Below, in pieces: positions 1-9,003 of a stretch of DNA of 28,426 nt. The notes under the pieces are model-generated. The model made no database searches and was not told the origin of the DNA. It worked only from the letters and a program-made list of their open reading frames with translations. The stretch covers positions 1-28,426 of the forward strand of contig CALBXN010000189.1 in assembly GCA_937890485.1 (NCBI GenBank). The letters run 5' to 3'. Position numbers and translations under genes: made by a program. Position 1 is the stretch's first letter, and each line of letters opens with the position of its first letter. Origin of the DNA: an uncultured Treponema sp. Its GTDB lineage: Bacteria > Spirochaetota > Spirochaetia > Treponematales > Treponemataceae.

Positions 1-118
1 AGTTTTTAAGAGTTTTGCTAAATTCTTCTGCTTGCTCTTGTGTATATTTAGAACAATTCCAACGATTTCCATTTTCATCTTGCCAATATTCAAAATTATC
101 CTCTACTATCTTTTGCAT
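1..118 (-). CDS. Hypothetical protein, 5' part only (runs off the left edge)
   Basis: An open frame starts at ATG 118-116 and continues without a stop to the window edge (39 codons visible). It begins MQKIVEDNFEYWQDENGNRW and continues with a short charged stretch rich in Glu, Lys and Gln. A clear ribosome binding site, AGGAG (complement of 127-131), lies 8 bases before the ATG, which is the main reason to call it a gene. It follows the 422-residue gene on the same strand after about 68 bp, so it could be the third gene of the Nudix/unknown cassette. I do not recognise the family. The two Trp residues, one Cys and the acidic start suggest a small soluble protein, but too little is visible to say more. 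Confidence 0.55.
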   Translation of the reverse strand, partial: MQKIVEDNFEYWQDENGNRWNCSKYTQEQAEEFSKTLKN

Positions 119-186
119 TATAAATTCTCCTTTTATTCTTTGAAATATAAATTTATCAATTGAATCAATTGTTTCATTTGCATAAT

Positions 187-1455
187 TTATAATGAGTTAA
201 AATTACACGAATAATAATTCAATAATTTACTTGCATTATCAATAAGTTTTTTTTGTTTATTTGTTTTTTTGAAATCATAAAATAAATCGACAATTGACTG
301 CATTTTTAATTTTTCTTCAAAACATTCTGATGTTGCATTTATTGAAACATCAGAAATAATATTAATAGCTGCATTCATAAACTCAGCACCTGGAATTAAT
401 GTTTTAATTGTATTACCTACAACATATTTTCCTAATTTGTATACATTAGAAAAAGTTTGTTTCCTTTTATAAATCTCCATTGCTTTTTTTCTAGATATTT
501 TTTTTTCAATTTCAATTTTTTTTATTTCTTTAAGGATTTCTAAAACATCTTCCCATGTTATTCTTGTTTTTGAGTTTTTATTATCTTGTATTGAAAATTT
601 AACTTGACTTTTGGGATTTAGATTATCTATTGTTCTAGAATTTAATATTTCACTATTATTAGATGAAATATCAGTACCTTCCTTATCACCAACCGCAGAT
701 GCAATAGCAATATTATAAGAACAATCTACATAGTTTTTTATTTTATTAATAACTTCTAATGAATAACTATCTTTTTTTCGTCTAATAAAATCATAAAAAA
801 TTGAACGACGATATGAATTTATTGTTTTTTTATCGTTATCATTTTTTAATTCATTATACAAATCAATGAATTCTAAATCAGTTTCTTCATTACAAAAATT
901 TATTAACAGTTGATTCATATTTTGAGTAAAATATTTTGTTTTTTTTTCAACTTTTTTAGACAAAATATCTATAACTTGAAAATTATCATACACCATTTCC
1001 ATATATTCTGCTTCTTCATTTGAAAGTCCATCTATATGAAAATCTGTATAATGATTATTAATATTTTTAATCATTTTTTCTTGCATTTTTTTTCGTTGAA
1101 GTTTGTCATAATTATTTAAAAAAGGGAATATTGAGAAATCATAAAATGAATTATCATTACAAACACCTTCTGATAAACATTTAACAAAATGATTTCTTAA
1201 AGAAAATTCATCGGGAAACAAATTTATTGTTATAAATCCAGAATTTATAATGTCTATAAAAACATCTTTATTTGTACTTGTGATATTAAAAATTATAGAT
1301 GAATCAATAAATTGTGATGGAGTAAAATTTGGTGTATATCCATTTAACAGTAAATTAAACAAAAATGCTTCTGAAAAAATAGCATTATTTTGAGCTACAT
1401 CTACACCATTTAATCCTATTTGTGTCTTAACGGAATCAAAACAATCTATATACAC
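187..1455 (-). CDS. Uncharacterised 422-residue protein next to a Nudix hydrolase
   Basis: I do not recognise this protein. It is predicted to be soluble, is rich in Asn, Ile and Lys, and has no signal peptide. Residues 1-100 look like a mixed alpha/beta domain. Residues 110-250 are mainly helical and charged. Residues 260-300 are polar and probably a linker. Residues 300-335 form a strongly basic helix, followed by a moderately hydrophobic stretch near 343-375 (GNTIKTLIPGAEFMNAAINI) that could be a buried or membrane-associated helix. The start is GTG (1453-1455); AAGGA lies 11 bases upstream inside the Nudix gene, whose stop is only 2 bp away. The pair is therefore almost certainly co-transcribed and probably translationally coupled. 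The extremely low G+C and the position at the far end of the polysaccharide locus suggest accessory DNA. A role as an effector paired with the Nudix enzyme is speculation. Confidence 0.75.
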   Translation of the reverse strand: MYIDCFDSVKTQIGLNGVDVAQNNAIFSEAFLFNLLLNGYTPNFTPSQFIDSSIIFNITSTNKDVFIDIINSGFITINLFPDEFSLRNHFVKCLSEGVCNDNSFYDFSIFPFLNNYDKLQRKKMQEKMIKNINNHYTDFHIDGLSNEEAEYMEMVYDNFQVIDILSKKVEKKTKYFTQNMNQLLINFCNEETDLEFIDLYNELKNDNDKKTINSYRRSIFYDFIRRKKDSYSLEVINKIKNYVDCSYNIAIASAVGDKEGTDISSNNSEILNSRTIDNLNPKSQVKFSIQDNKNSKTRITWEDVLEILKEIKKIEIEKKISRKKAMEIYKRKQTFSNVYKLGKYVVGNTIKTLIPGAEFMNAAINIISDVSINATSECFEEKLKMQSIVDLFYDFKKTNKQKKLIDNASKLLNYYSCNFNSL

Positions 1456-1457
1456 TT

Positions 1458-1955
1458 TTATAAAAATCCTTTTGAAATAGCTTTTGTAATTGTAGTTAAT
1501 GTAAAAGCATCTTGTATTTTATTGTTTTCTATTAAATTAAATAATTCATCTTTTGTTAATAATTTAAAGTTTTTAATTTGTTCTTCTACTTGTAAATTAC
1601 CAAAATTATTTAATTTAACAAAATAATGATATACATCTCCTGTTCCCCATGTTGTATCAGAAATACTTGTACCCAAAAAATCTATAGAAAAAATTGAGGC
1701 ATTAATTTCTTCTTCTAACTCTCTTACAGCATTAAATTCTGGAGATTGATTAGGTTCTGAACATCCACGAGGAAATTCAAGTTCAAGACGATTGGTTCCA
1801 TATCTGAAAACTTCTAGTAATAGAATTTTATCATTAATAATGGGTAAAATTACCACACCTGCAAAAGGTCTATTATTCCAAGTATTTTTATGAATTATAC
1901 GTGTATAATTATCTACTGTTTCAACTTTATACCATTTAGTTTCAAAATTTATCAT
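1458..1955 (-). CDS. Nudix hydrolase with a degenerate Nudix box
   Basis: This 165-residue protein has the Nudix fold signature. A hydrophobic strand pair (AGVVILPIINDKILLLEVFR) is followed by ELEFPRG and the box G-x5-Q-x7-REL-EEE-x-N-A at about residues 65-87. The metal-binding REL-EEE core is intact. The usual Glu of G-x5-E is Gln, and the Gly after EEx is Asn, so activity is likely but the substrate may be unusual. Known relatives cleave nucleoside diphosphates linked to another group, such as ADP-ribose or NDP-sugars. Here it is followed after 2 bp by the unknown 422-residue gene. It could clean up NDP-sugars for the neighbouring polysaccharide locus, or work with the unknown partner. The ribosome binding site is weak (AGG about 13 bases upstream of the ATG at 1955). 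Confidence 0.85.
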   Translation of the reverse strand: MINFETKWYKVETVDNYTRIIHKNTWNNRPFAGVVILPIINDKILLLEVFRYGTNRLELEFPRGCSEPNQSPEFNAVRELEEEINASIFSIDFLGTSISDTTWGTGDVYHYFVKLNNFGNLQVEEQIKNFKLLTKDELFNLIENNKIQDAFTLTTITKAISKGFL

Positions 1956-2022
1956 AATAGATATTGCCTATAAAATTAACCTTTTTCTAGTTATTATTAA
2001 AATATATATTTAATTTGTAAAA

Positions 2023-3003
2023 TTATTTATCTTGATAATTCTTTATATATGCATCCCAAGTTGTTTTTATAATTGTTTCCATATCAGAATATTTTGCTTT
2101 CCAACCTAAAATTTCAAAAGCTTGTTTTGAAGTTGCGTATAATTCTGATGGATCACCTGGACGTCTGTCTACAACTTTTGCATTAATAGGCTTTTCTGTA
2201 ATTTTACGAGCAATATCAATTACTTCTTTTACAGATGTTCCAACTTCAGAACCTAAATTTAGTATTAAATTTGTATTATTTTTTGCGATATAGTCTAATG
2301 CTTTAACATGAGCATCTGATAAGTCTGTTACATGAACATAATCTCTAATACATGTGCCGTCTGGTGTATCATAATCATCCCCAAAAACGCTCATTTCTTT
2401 TCTTATACCGCATGCTGTTTCCATTACAACAGGAATAAGGTTAGCAGGATTTTGTTCAAGACCAGAAATTTCTCCTTCAACATCGTAGCCAGCAGCATTA
2501 AAATAGCGTAGGGCAGCGTAGTTAATTCCTTTTAGATTTGAATACCATTCAAGACAATCTTCGATGGATAATTTTGTAAATCCATAATAATTTTCTGGAT
2601 TTTTAGGATGATTTTCGTCAATCGGTAAATATTGTGGATTACCATAAATATCAGCCGAAGATGAAAAAATAATATTTTTACAACTGTATTTTACAGCTGA
2701 ATTCAATACATTTAATGCACCTAAAATATTATTTTGTGAATATTTTTCTGGAAAAATCATTGATTCACCAACAGCTTTGAATGCAGCAAGATGTATACAA
2801 GCATCAAATCCTAATATAAAGGCTGAATCTAAATCAGACTGAGATAAAATATCCCCTTTTATAAAATTATTTTGTTCAAATAAATTTTGTTTTAATCCTG
2901 ATGAAAGATTATCAAATACTGTTACTTCATGTCTTTGTTTATTTAAGGCTTTTACAACATGACTTCCAATATATCCAGCACCACCGATTACGAGGACTTT
3001 CAT
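2023..3003 (-). CDS. galE: UDP-glucose 4-epimerase
   Basis: This cytoplasmic, NAD-dependent extended SDR enzyme interconverts UDP-Glc/UDP-Gal and, in many members, UDP-GlcNAc/UDP-GalNAc. The 326 residues match the usual family length. It has the dinucleotide motif GGAGYIG at residues 8-14, DNLSSG at 31-36, the FSSSADIYG segment near 113-121 containing the catalytic Ser, and the YGFTK pair (Tyr140, Lys144). The conserved RYFNAAG segment and a C-terminal RRPGDPSELYA motif are present. It is the last gene of the polysaccharide locus, 11 bp after the 4,6-dehydratase. It therefore probably supplies UDP-Gal or UDP-GalNAc for the repeat unit. The ribosome binding site is weak, which suggests coupling to the upstream gene. 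Confidence 0.95.
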   Translation of the reverse strand: MKVLVIGGAGYIGSHVVKALNKQRHEVTVFDNLSSGLKQNLFEQNNFIKGDILSQSDLDSAFILGFDACIHLAAFKAVGESMIFPEKYSQNNILGALNVLNSAVKYSCKNIIFSSSADIYGNPQYLPIDENHPKNPENYYGFTKLSIEDCLEWYSNLKGINYAALRYFNAAGYDVEGEISGLEQNPANLIPVVMETACGIRKEMSVFGDDYDTPDGTCIRDYVHVTDLSDAHVKALDYIAKNNTNLILNLGSEVGTSVKEVIDIARKITEKPINAKVVDRRPGDPSELYATSKQAFEILGWKAKYSDMETIIKTTWDAYIKNYQDK

Positions 3004-3014
3004 AATTTTAAAAA

Positions 3015-4217
3015 TTACATTCTTCCATCAAGGAATTTACCTGTTTCTTTATGATTAAAATTAGGAATCATTTTATTAAACAAATCAATTAATTCGCCAC
3101 GAGTCCAATCACCTTTTTTACGCATTGAATCAATGGTATTAGTAAAATAATTCAACATATTTTCATCATAACTTACTTCATTTTTTATGATTCCAAGGGA
3201 TTCAAATTTATCCATAACAAGAGTTTCATTGTCTGTATAAAATTCTTCAAAATCTTTTTCACCTGTTGTGTCACTTTTGAAAAAATAAACTGGATATTTA
3301 TGTTTTGCTTTTAATTCAACAACTCTAGACCTAGCTTCATCTTCAGTTGAACATTCCACAGGTTCATAACCTAAGCTTTCAAGATATTTTACAGCTATAC
3401 TTGAAAATGTAACAAGATTTAAATCGTGATCTAATTTTGGAAAAAATACATCACGATTTTCACCTAAAAGACAACTCATCATACAAAGTTCACCAGCTTC
3501 TTTTGGAGTTACAAAATATCTTCTAACATCATTTGGTGCAGATAATGGTTGACCTTTATCAAGTCTTCTATTAAAACCATATAACAAACTTCCATCACTA
3601 AAAGCAACATTTGCAAAACGAGCTGTAGATACAGGCATTTCAACAGAACGACGATTTAAATAAAATTCCATAATTCGTTTTGAAGCACCCATCATATTTA
3701 CAGGATTAGCAGCTTTATCAGTAGATACACAGAAATATTTTTTAGCACCCATCTCATGTGCCATTTTCATTGTAATATCAGTATTAAAAATATTTGTATC
3801 TATCATTCGCATTAAAGTATATGGATCTTTTTCAGAACGAACATGTTTTAATGCAGAAGTGTTAAAAATGTAGTCATATCCACCAATGCGTTTTTTTTGT
3901 TGTTCAATAAAAACCTTGAAAATATCACTACCACAATCTAAAGCAAAAGTTGCAAATTCACCATCACAATATCCAATAGAAGATCGAATATCACGAACAA
4001 GTTCAACCATGTTATTTTCACTAATATCAACAACATGAAGAACTTTTGGATTTCGGGCAAAAATTTCACGACAAATTGCAGAACCTATAGTTCCAGCTCC
4101 ACCGATAACAAGAAATTTTGAGTGTGAAACCAATTCAGATAAAAGCTCTGCGTTCGCTTTTATATCTGAAGTAAACAAAGGCGATGTACGCCCAATGAGA
4201 GAAAGAATTGAGTCCAT
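3015..4217 (-). CDS. CapD/WbpM-type UDP-sugar 4,6-dehydratase (soluble form)
   Basis: This 400-residue SDR protein belongs to the Polysacc_synt_2 (CapD) group. GGAGTIG lies at residues 39-45 and VVDISENNM near 62. SALKHVRSEKDPYTLM is near 121, and STDKAANPVNMMGASKR runs from about 165. The catalytic pair is Met-x3-Lys (Met176, Lys180) instead of Tyr-x3-Lys, which is normal for the WbpM/PglF subgroup. It lacks the N-terminal transmembrane domain of full WbpM/PglF. The family converts UDP-GlcNAc to a UDP-4-keto-6-deoxy sugar. With the DegT aminotransferase at 7865-8992 and the phosphoglycosyl transferase at 7199-7864, it fits synthesis of a 4-amino-4,6-dideoxy-HexNAc, as in the PglF/PglE/PglC branch. 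The start has AAAGGA five bases upstream. The stereochemistry of the product (Glc or altro configuration) cannot be read from the sequence. Confidence 0.88.
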   Translation of the reverse strand: MDSILSLIGRTSPLFTSDIKANAELLSELVSHSKFLVIGGAGTIGSAICREIFARNPKVLHVVDISENNMVELVRDIRSSIGYCDGEFATFALDCGSDIFKVFIEQQKKRIGGYDYIFNTSALKHVRSEKDPYTLMRMIDTNIFNTDITMKMAHEMGAKKYFCVSTDKAANPVNMMGASKRIMEFYLNRRSVEMPVSTARFANVAFSDGSLLYGFNRRLDKGQPLSAPNDVRRYFVTPKEAGELCMMSCLLGENRDVFFPKLDHDLNLVTFSSIAVKYLESLGYEPVECSTEDEARSRVVELKAKHKYPVYFFKSDTTGEKDFEEFYTDNETLVMDKFESLGIIKNEVSYDENMLNYFTNTIDSMRKKGDWTRGELIDLFNKMIPNFNHKETGKFLDGRM

Positions 4218-4275
4218 AAAAGTCCTTTTGTTCCAAAATTATATTATATAAATGAGATATTTGCAAATCATTTTA

Positions 4276-5637
4276 TTATATTTTTCTATCCTTACGCATG
4301 ATATAAATTTTCATAATATTTCCTAATTCTTGGTATCGTTTTGTTTCAATCGTTGCTTGATACCCACAATCATATTTTAACATATCGAATTCGGAATCAA
4401 GACAAAGCCATACATAAGAATAATCTTCTTCTGTTTCCCATGATATAGTTGTTAAAGTGATTCCTTCGTTAATAATTATTTTTTCATTCTTGATATCAAC
4501 TTCTTCTATATTTTCTATTTCATTAAAACTTGGATTGTAATCTAAAGTCTTCATTTTAGCTAAATTAAAATATCCATTAGAAATGGTATATTCTGCCACT
4601 TCAAAAATGACACATTCAGGTTTAAAAATATTAAAATAATATGGGAAATTAAGAACATTTTGATAGTCATGAACATGAATATACTCCCTAAATGCATTTT
4701 GCATATACTTTGCACCATGACCATTCATGTAACTTCCTTGAAAAATTAAAAGTTTAGGAGTATTTTTGAGTAAAACCGATTCATTTACATAATATCCAAA
4801 TCCTCGATAGGATTTATCAATTTGCAACTCTGAAAAATAATTATCATATAAACTTGTTATCAATTCATTGTGTGTTAATTTTGGAACATATTCTTTGATA
4901 GGAAACTTTGAGACTAATAAGGAATCTTGCAAAGTTTCTGAAATACTGAAATCTTCAAGTTTATTGATATAAACAGAACTATCTTGTTGGTACAAACTAC
5001 GAAGCATAGCTTGTGTACCATAAAATGCACCTATATCATTCCAATGATTAGCATCATACTTTTGATTAAAACAATGTATACCTTTTGTTCTTAATTCATT
5101 AAAAGTTTTTGTATTGTCAAGATAATGTATACCTCTTTTATCTAATTCTAGAAAAAATAAATCTACCCATTCTCTATTATAGTTTATTCCACTTATAATT
5201 TTATCAGTATAAATAGCTGGCTTAGCAGGATTAAAAACAAATAAAAAAGGAACATTTCTACTGTTACAGTATTTCTGAATTTTTGCAATCATATCAGCAA
5301 ATATTATGTGAAAATCATCAAAGTTGTTAGAAGTTGTTAAACCTGCACCAAATACATAACCATCTTTACCATATGTATAAGAAGGATGAACCATTTTACC
5401 AAATAATCGGTCATTTAACAGCGTATAAGCTGTAATCATTTCGTTACGAAAACCAATTCTGTCATTAACATATTTTTGAATATTTGAAGTTATATCACCT
5501 TTTAAAGAAAATGGATTTTCAGTTAATTTACGATTGTCAATAACAGAAATCGAATTCGATGTAGTATTGAAACATACAAGAGGTATCAAAATAAGAAGAC
5601 AAAATGTTAAAATTATAAAATATTGTATTTTTTTCAT
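4276..5637 (-). CDS. AlgX/AlgJ-like SGNH acyltransferase partner of MBOAT
   Basis: This 453-residue exported or membrane-anchored protein has an N-terminal hydrophobic segment (about residues 5-25) followed by periplasmic sequence. Residues 35-75 contain the ENPFS...YVNDRIGFRNEMI region typical of the AlgJ/DHHW group (short linear motif before the fold). The active-site block KYDANHWND is at about 193-201 with His198 and Trp199. A candidate nucleophile is Ser302 in LIFQGSY. The usual Asp-x-His is here Asp195-x-x-His198, so the Asp position is shifted by one residue relative to AlgX. It lies 14 bp downstream of the MBOAT gene. Together they resemble the AlgI plus AlgJ/AlgX module, in which MBOAT passes acetyl groups across the membrane and the SGNH protein places them on polysaccharide. 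The exact acceptor sugar is unknown. Confidence 0.82.
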   Translation of the reverse strand: MKKIQYFIILTFCLLILIPLVCFNTTSNSISVIDNRKLTENPFSLKGDITSNIQKYVNDRIGFRNEMITAYTLLNDRLFGKMVHPSYTYGKDGYVFGAGLTTSNNFDDFHIIFADMIAKIQKYCNSRNVPFLFVFNPAKPAIYTDKIISGINYNREWVDLFFLELDKRGIHYLDNTKTFNELRTKGIHCFNQKYDANHWNDIGAFYGTQAMLRSLYQQDSSVYINKLEDFSISETLQDSLLVSKFPIKEYVPKLTHNELITSLYDNYFSELQIDKSYRGFGYYVNESVLLKNTPKLLIFQGSYMNGHGAKYMQNAFREYIHVHDYQNVLNFPYYFNIFKPECVIFEVAEYTISNGYFNLAKMKTLDYNPSFNEIENIEEVDIKNEKIIINEGITLTTISWETEEDYSYVWLCLDSEFDMLKYDCGYQATIETKRYQELGNIMKIYIMRKDRKI

Positions 5638-5651
5638 TGAACATTGACCTT

Positions 5652-7151
5652 CTAGTATTGGAAATAAATAAATGGACTATAAGTTGAATTAACCATGAAT
5701 AATATCGCCACGCAAAATAAAATGAACAAAAATATTTGCTGAAAAACATAATAGACTTTATTTTGTACAAGATGTTCATAGATTCTTCTAACAATGGGCA
5801 AACCTAGTATAGTAGCTCCAATAATTGATATAACTAATAGTACGCTCATTCTAGTATCTAAATAATATCTCCATGTATACGATTCTATCCCTACATCGAA
5901 AAACATATTTTTAACCCATTGAACAGTTTTTGAAATACTACCAAAACGGAATGGAATCCAACAAAAAAATGTTATACACATTGTTAACATCCATTTAACG
6001 AATCTCGGTATTTTCTGATACCAATTATGATTTTGGATTAATTTTTCAAACATAATACATATTCCATTGGTAAGTCCCCATAATACATATGCAAATCCAA
6101 CACCATGCCAAATCCCAGTAAGTAAAAAAACAATTCCAACATTTATATTAGTCTTTCTAACACCATACTTACTACCACCTAATGGAAAATAAATATATTC
6201 ACGAAACCAACTTCCTAAAGAAATATGCCAACGTCTCCATAATTCACTAATTGATAAAGATAAATAGGGAAAATTAAAATTCTCTTTAAATGTAAATCCA
6301 AATAAATTAGACAAACCAATCGCTATATCAGAATATCCTGAAAAATCATAATATAGTTGCATCATATATAGCAACGAAAACAACCAAGCTGTAGGTACAT
6401 CAATATTCCCAGTTGACGAAGCAATACAAAAACCAAAAGTATCTGCTAAAATTAGTTTTTTACAAAACCCAATCATTATTCGGTTAATACCATTTGTAAT
6501 TAATTCTACAGTCACACGACGCTCAGTAATTTGTTTAGAAAAATCTCTCCAAAGTACGATAGGTCCTGACACAACCTTTGGAAAAAATGATAAGTACAAA
6601 GCACAATCAATTATACTACCAACACTAGATTTTCCCATGTAAATATCTGCTAAATATGAAATTGCTGAGAAAGTAATGAAAGAAATTCCTAATGGTGCGA
6701 TAATGCTTTTACCTACTAAAGAATCTCTAGCAAGAAAATTCCAAATACGAACAAAAAAAACTTCATATTTGAAATGAATTAAAACAGATACAAAAATTAT
6801 AATAGCTAAACATAAAACAAAAAATGCGGGAGAGATATAATGTTTTTTTTTGACACTATTATCCGATTCAAGATACTCAGTTACTAAGTAAATTTTTTTA
6901 TCCCTAATTCTTTGAATGATAATACCCAAAATATATACTAATAAAATATATATAATGAACCTAAACAGATCTTCAAAAATAGCCCATGCATAAAAACAAA
7001 AACTTATACATATAAGGCTTAAATCACTAAGTCTTATTTTTTTTATTATCTTTGAAAAACAAGTTTTAGACTCTAAAAACAAAGCAAAATAATATACGAA
7101 TATACATAGCGGAAAAAACACAAAAATAAAAATTTGTGTTGTAAATGACAT
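5652..7151 (-). CDS. MBOAT family membrane O-acyltransferase (AlgI-like)
   Basis: This 499-residue integral membrane protein has about ten to twelve hydrophobic segments. The AlgI/DltB-type signature is plain: LYYDFSGYSDIAIG at about 267-280, the WRRWHISLGSWFREYIYFPL block at about 305-324, and the presumed catalytic His349 in LTGIWHG. The family moves acyl groups, usually acetyl, from the cytoplasm across the inner membrane. Length is normal and the C-terminus is hydrophobic. The start has TTGGAG five bases before the ATG. The gene is followed after 14 bp by its likely SGNH partner, so the two form an O-acetylation pair within the polysaccharide locus. D-alanylation, as by DltB, is unlikely because no dltA, dltC or dltD homologue is present. 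Confidence 0.92.
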   Translation of the reverse strand: MSFTTQIFIFVFFPLCIFVYYFALFLESKTCFSKIIKKIRLSDLSLICISFCFYAWAIFEDLFRFIIYILLVYILGIIIQRIRDKKIYLVTEYLESDNSVKKKHYISPAFFVLCLAIIIFVSVLIHFKYEVFFVRIWNFLARDSLVGKSIIAPLGISFITFSAISYLADIYMGKSSVGSIIDCALYLSFFPKVVSGPIVLWRDFSKQITERRVTVELITNGINRIMIGFCKKLILADTFGFCIASSTGNIDVPTAWLFSLLYMMQLYYDFSGYSDIAIGLSNLFGFTFKENFNFPYLSLSISELWRRWHISLGSWFREYIYFPLGGSKYGVRKTNINVGIVFLLTGIWHGVGFAYVLWGLTNGICIMFEKLIQNHNWYQKIPRFVKWMLTMCITFFCWIPFRFGSISKTVQWVKNMFFDVGIESYTWRYYLDTRMSVLLVISIIGATILGLPIVRRIYEHLVQNKVYYVFQQIFLFILFCVAILFMVNSTYSPFIYFQY

Positions 7152-7198
7152 AAATGCTCCAATCTTTTTGATAAATTATTTAAAATATTAATCCTAGA

Positions 7199-7864
7199 TT
7201 AAATATATTCTTCAAGTTCTGTAGGAACTGGTGGCAAATCTTTAAAAGATGTTTTCCATTTATTTGAAGATGGTTTTAAAACTGCTAATACTGTTAAAAA
7301 GATTAGTTTGAAATATGTAATAATATTTCTATGTTTAGTAAACCAAATTTCTAAGTTACCTTTGTAAGGTGCAATAATTCTATCATGAAAATCGTCTCTA
7401 TTTTCAACAGCATTTAGCATATCTTCTTCATCTCTAAAAACGATAGAACCAATTCCTGACAATCCAGGTGGAATTTTATCAATAGCGTTCTTTACTTCTT
7501 CAGAGTATAAATCATAATGTCTTTTTGCTTGAGGTCGAGGTCCAATAACACTCATTTGACCTATGAAAATATTTATTAACTGTGGAAGCTCATTAATTTT
7601 TGTTTTTCGTAAGAATTTTCCCATTGGCAAAATTCTTGGATCATTTTTTTGTGTTAAAACGCCACCAGGCATATTTTCACTATTTCTCATCATTGTAGCA
7701 AATTTCAATACTTTAAAAATTTTACCACCTTTACCAACTCTTTCTTGACAATAAAAAATATCATGTTCACCTGTTAATTTTAATCCAATCATAATTGGTA
7801 ACATAAACGGAAACAAAATGATAATTGCTAAACCAGAAAATAAAATATCAAAAAATCTAATCAT
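7199..7864 (-). CDS. Monotopic phosphoglycosyl transferase (PglC/WcaJ-type initiating enzyme)
   Basis: This 221-residue bacterial sugar transferase has a single re-entrant N-terminal hydrophobic helix (residues 4-28), QERVGKGGKIF at 40-50, DPRILPMGKFLRKT near 75-88 and MSVIGPRPQ at 104-112. It transfers a sugar-1-phosphate from a UDP-sugar to undecaprenyl phosphate, the first step of repeat-unit assembly at the cytoplasmic face. Two usual residues differ: KF-R-T/S-M is KFATM, and the catalytic Asp-Glu of the (S)IDELPQ motif is Asn91-Glu92 (INELPQ; codon AAT read directly). I recall a subgroup that carries both changes together, so this may be a clade signature and not a dead enzyme. It directly follows the DegT aminotransferase (ATG adjoining the upstream stop codon), which suggests its substrate is that enzyme's product. 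Confidence 0.92.
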   Translation of the reverse strand: MIRFFDILFSGLAIIILFPFMLPIMIGLKLTGEHDIFYCQERVGKGGKIFKVLKFATMMRNSENMPGGVLTQKNDPRILPMGKFLRKTKINELPQLINIFIGQMSVIGPRPQAKRHYDLYSEEVKNAIDKIPPGLSGIGSIVFRDEEDMLNAVENRDDFHDRIIAPYKGNLEIWFTKHRNIITYFKLIFLTVLAVLKPSSNKWKTSFKDLPPVPTELEEYI

Positions 7865-8992
7865 TTACTTTATTCCTTTTAGTAATGCATCACAAACTAA
7901 ATCAACTTCTTCAATTGTCATTGTTGGATATAATGGCAAAGTTAATTCATGTTCAGTAACAAATTCTGCAAGAGGTGTACTATTAACAACTCCTTGATAT
8001 GCAGTGAAATTTTGAATAGCAGGGTAGTGAATACTAGTTTGAATACCATCAGCTTTCATAGATTCAATAACCTTAATTCTATCAAGACTTTCGTCTAACA
8101 TTATTGGCATAATATGAAAATTAGGTTTTCCTCTTGTAAAGTTTCTAAAAGGAATTATGATTTTCTTTTCACCATCTAGTCTCTTATAATAATGATTTAC
8201 AAGATTTGTTCGTGCTTCATTTGCTTTATCAAGTTTTGCTAACTGAATTAACCCGAGTGCAGAACGCATTTCGTCAATACGATAATTTAATCCTGGAGAT
8301 TCAATATCATAAGAAATTGCTCGTCCTTTAAATCTATCAAAAGATGGTACACTCATTCCATGGGAACGCAAACCTTTTAATTTTTTTAACAAATCTTCTG
8401 ATTTAGTTACAACCATTCCACCTTCACCAACTGATAAATTTTTGTTTGTGAAAAAACTAAATGCAGAAATATCTCCAAAAGTTCCCAATGGTTGACCTTT
8501 GTAATCAGCACCAGGTGTATGAGCACAATCTTCAATTAAATATAAATTATGTTTTTTACAAATATCAACTATTTTTTCCATATCACAAGCAAACCCTGCA
8601 TAGTGAACTATCATAATTGCTTTAGTTTTTGGTGTAATTCTTTTTTCAATATCTTCTGGATTCATACTCCAATCTTCATAAGAAGTAATATCAGCAAGAA
8701 CATTTTTTGCACCAACAAGTGTAGTTACATTTTGATCTGCAATAAATGTTAATGATGGAGTAATTACTTCATCACCATTTCCAATCCCAAGAGCAAGTAA
8801 TGCCATGTGCAAAGCTGCAGTTCCATTAGAAACAGCAAGACACTTTGAATCATGTCCTAAATATTTTGCAAATTCTGTTTCAAAATCTATTGTTTTTTGT
8901 CCCATTGTAATCCAAGCTGAGTCAAGAACTTCTTTTACAGCTTGAGGTTCAAGTTCATCATAGTTTAATTTAAAAAGTTGTACTTTCCACAT
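7865..8992 (-). CDS. DegT/DnrJ/EryC1 sugar aminotransferase (PglE/PseC-like)
   Basis: This 375-residue PLP-dependent aminotransferase of nucleotide sugars has the cofactor-binding NGTAALHMALLALG segment at about 56-69, the EDCAHTPGA block near 154-162, and the Schiff-base Lys184 in FFTNKNLSVGEGG. The Arg-rich substrate loop (SPGLNYRIDEMRSALG) follows near 233-248. The family adds an amino group from glutamate to a keto-sugar. The best keto-sugar supplier in the window is the CapD-like dehydratase at 3015-4217, so a UDP-4-amino-4,6-dideoxy sugar is the likely product. It is clearly different in sequence from the second DegT enzyme at 17653-18807. No dedicated 4-N-acetyltransferase of the PglD type was found, so the amino group may stay free or be modified elsewhere. 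Confidence 0.9.
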   Translation of the reverse strand: MWKVQLFKLNYDELEPQAVKEVLDSAWITMGQKTIDFETEFAKYLGHDSKCLAVSNGTAALHMALLALGIGNGDEVITPSLTFIADQNVTTLVGAKNVLADITSYEDWSMNPEDIEKRITPKTKAIMIVHYAGFACDMEKIVDICKKHNLYLIEDCAHTPGADYKGQPLGTFGDISAFSFFTNKNLSVGEGGMVVTKSEDLLKKLKGLRSHGMSVPSFDRFKGRAISYDIESPGLNYRIDEMRSALGLIQLAKLDKANEARTNLVNHYYKRLDGEKKIIIPFRNFTRGKPNFHIMPIMLDESLDRIKVIESMKADGIQTSIHYPAIQNFTAYQGVVNSTPLAEFVTEHELTLPLYPTMTIEEVDLVCDALLKGIK

Positions 8993-9003
8993 AGTGATTC
9001 CTC

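Noticed and set aside
155..171. Two direct copies of ATCAATTG between the unknown protein gene and the left-edge gene
   Set aside because: Only two short, AT-rich copies with a one-base gap. No array, attachment site or duplicated target could be supported.
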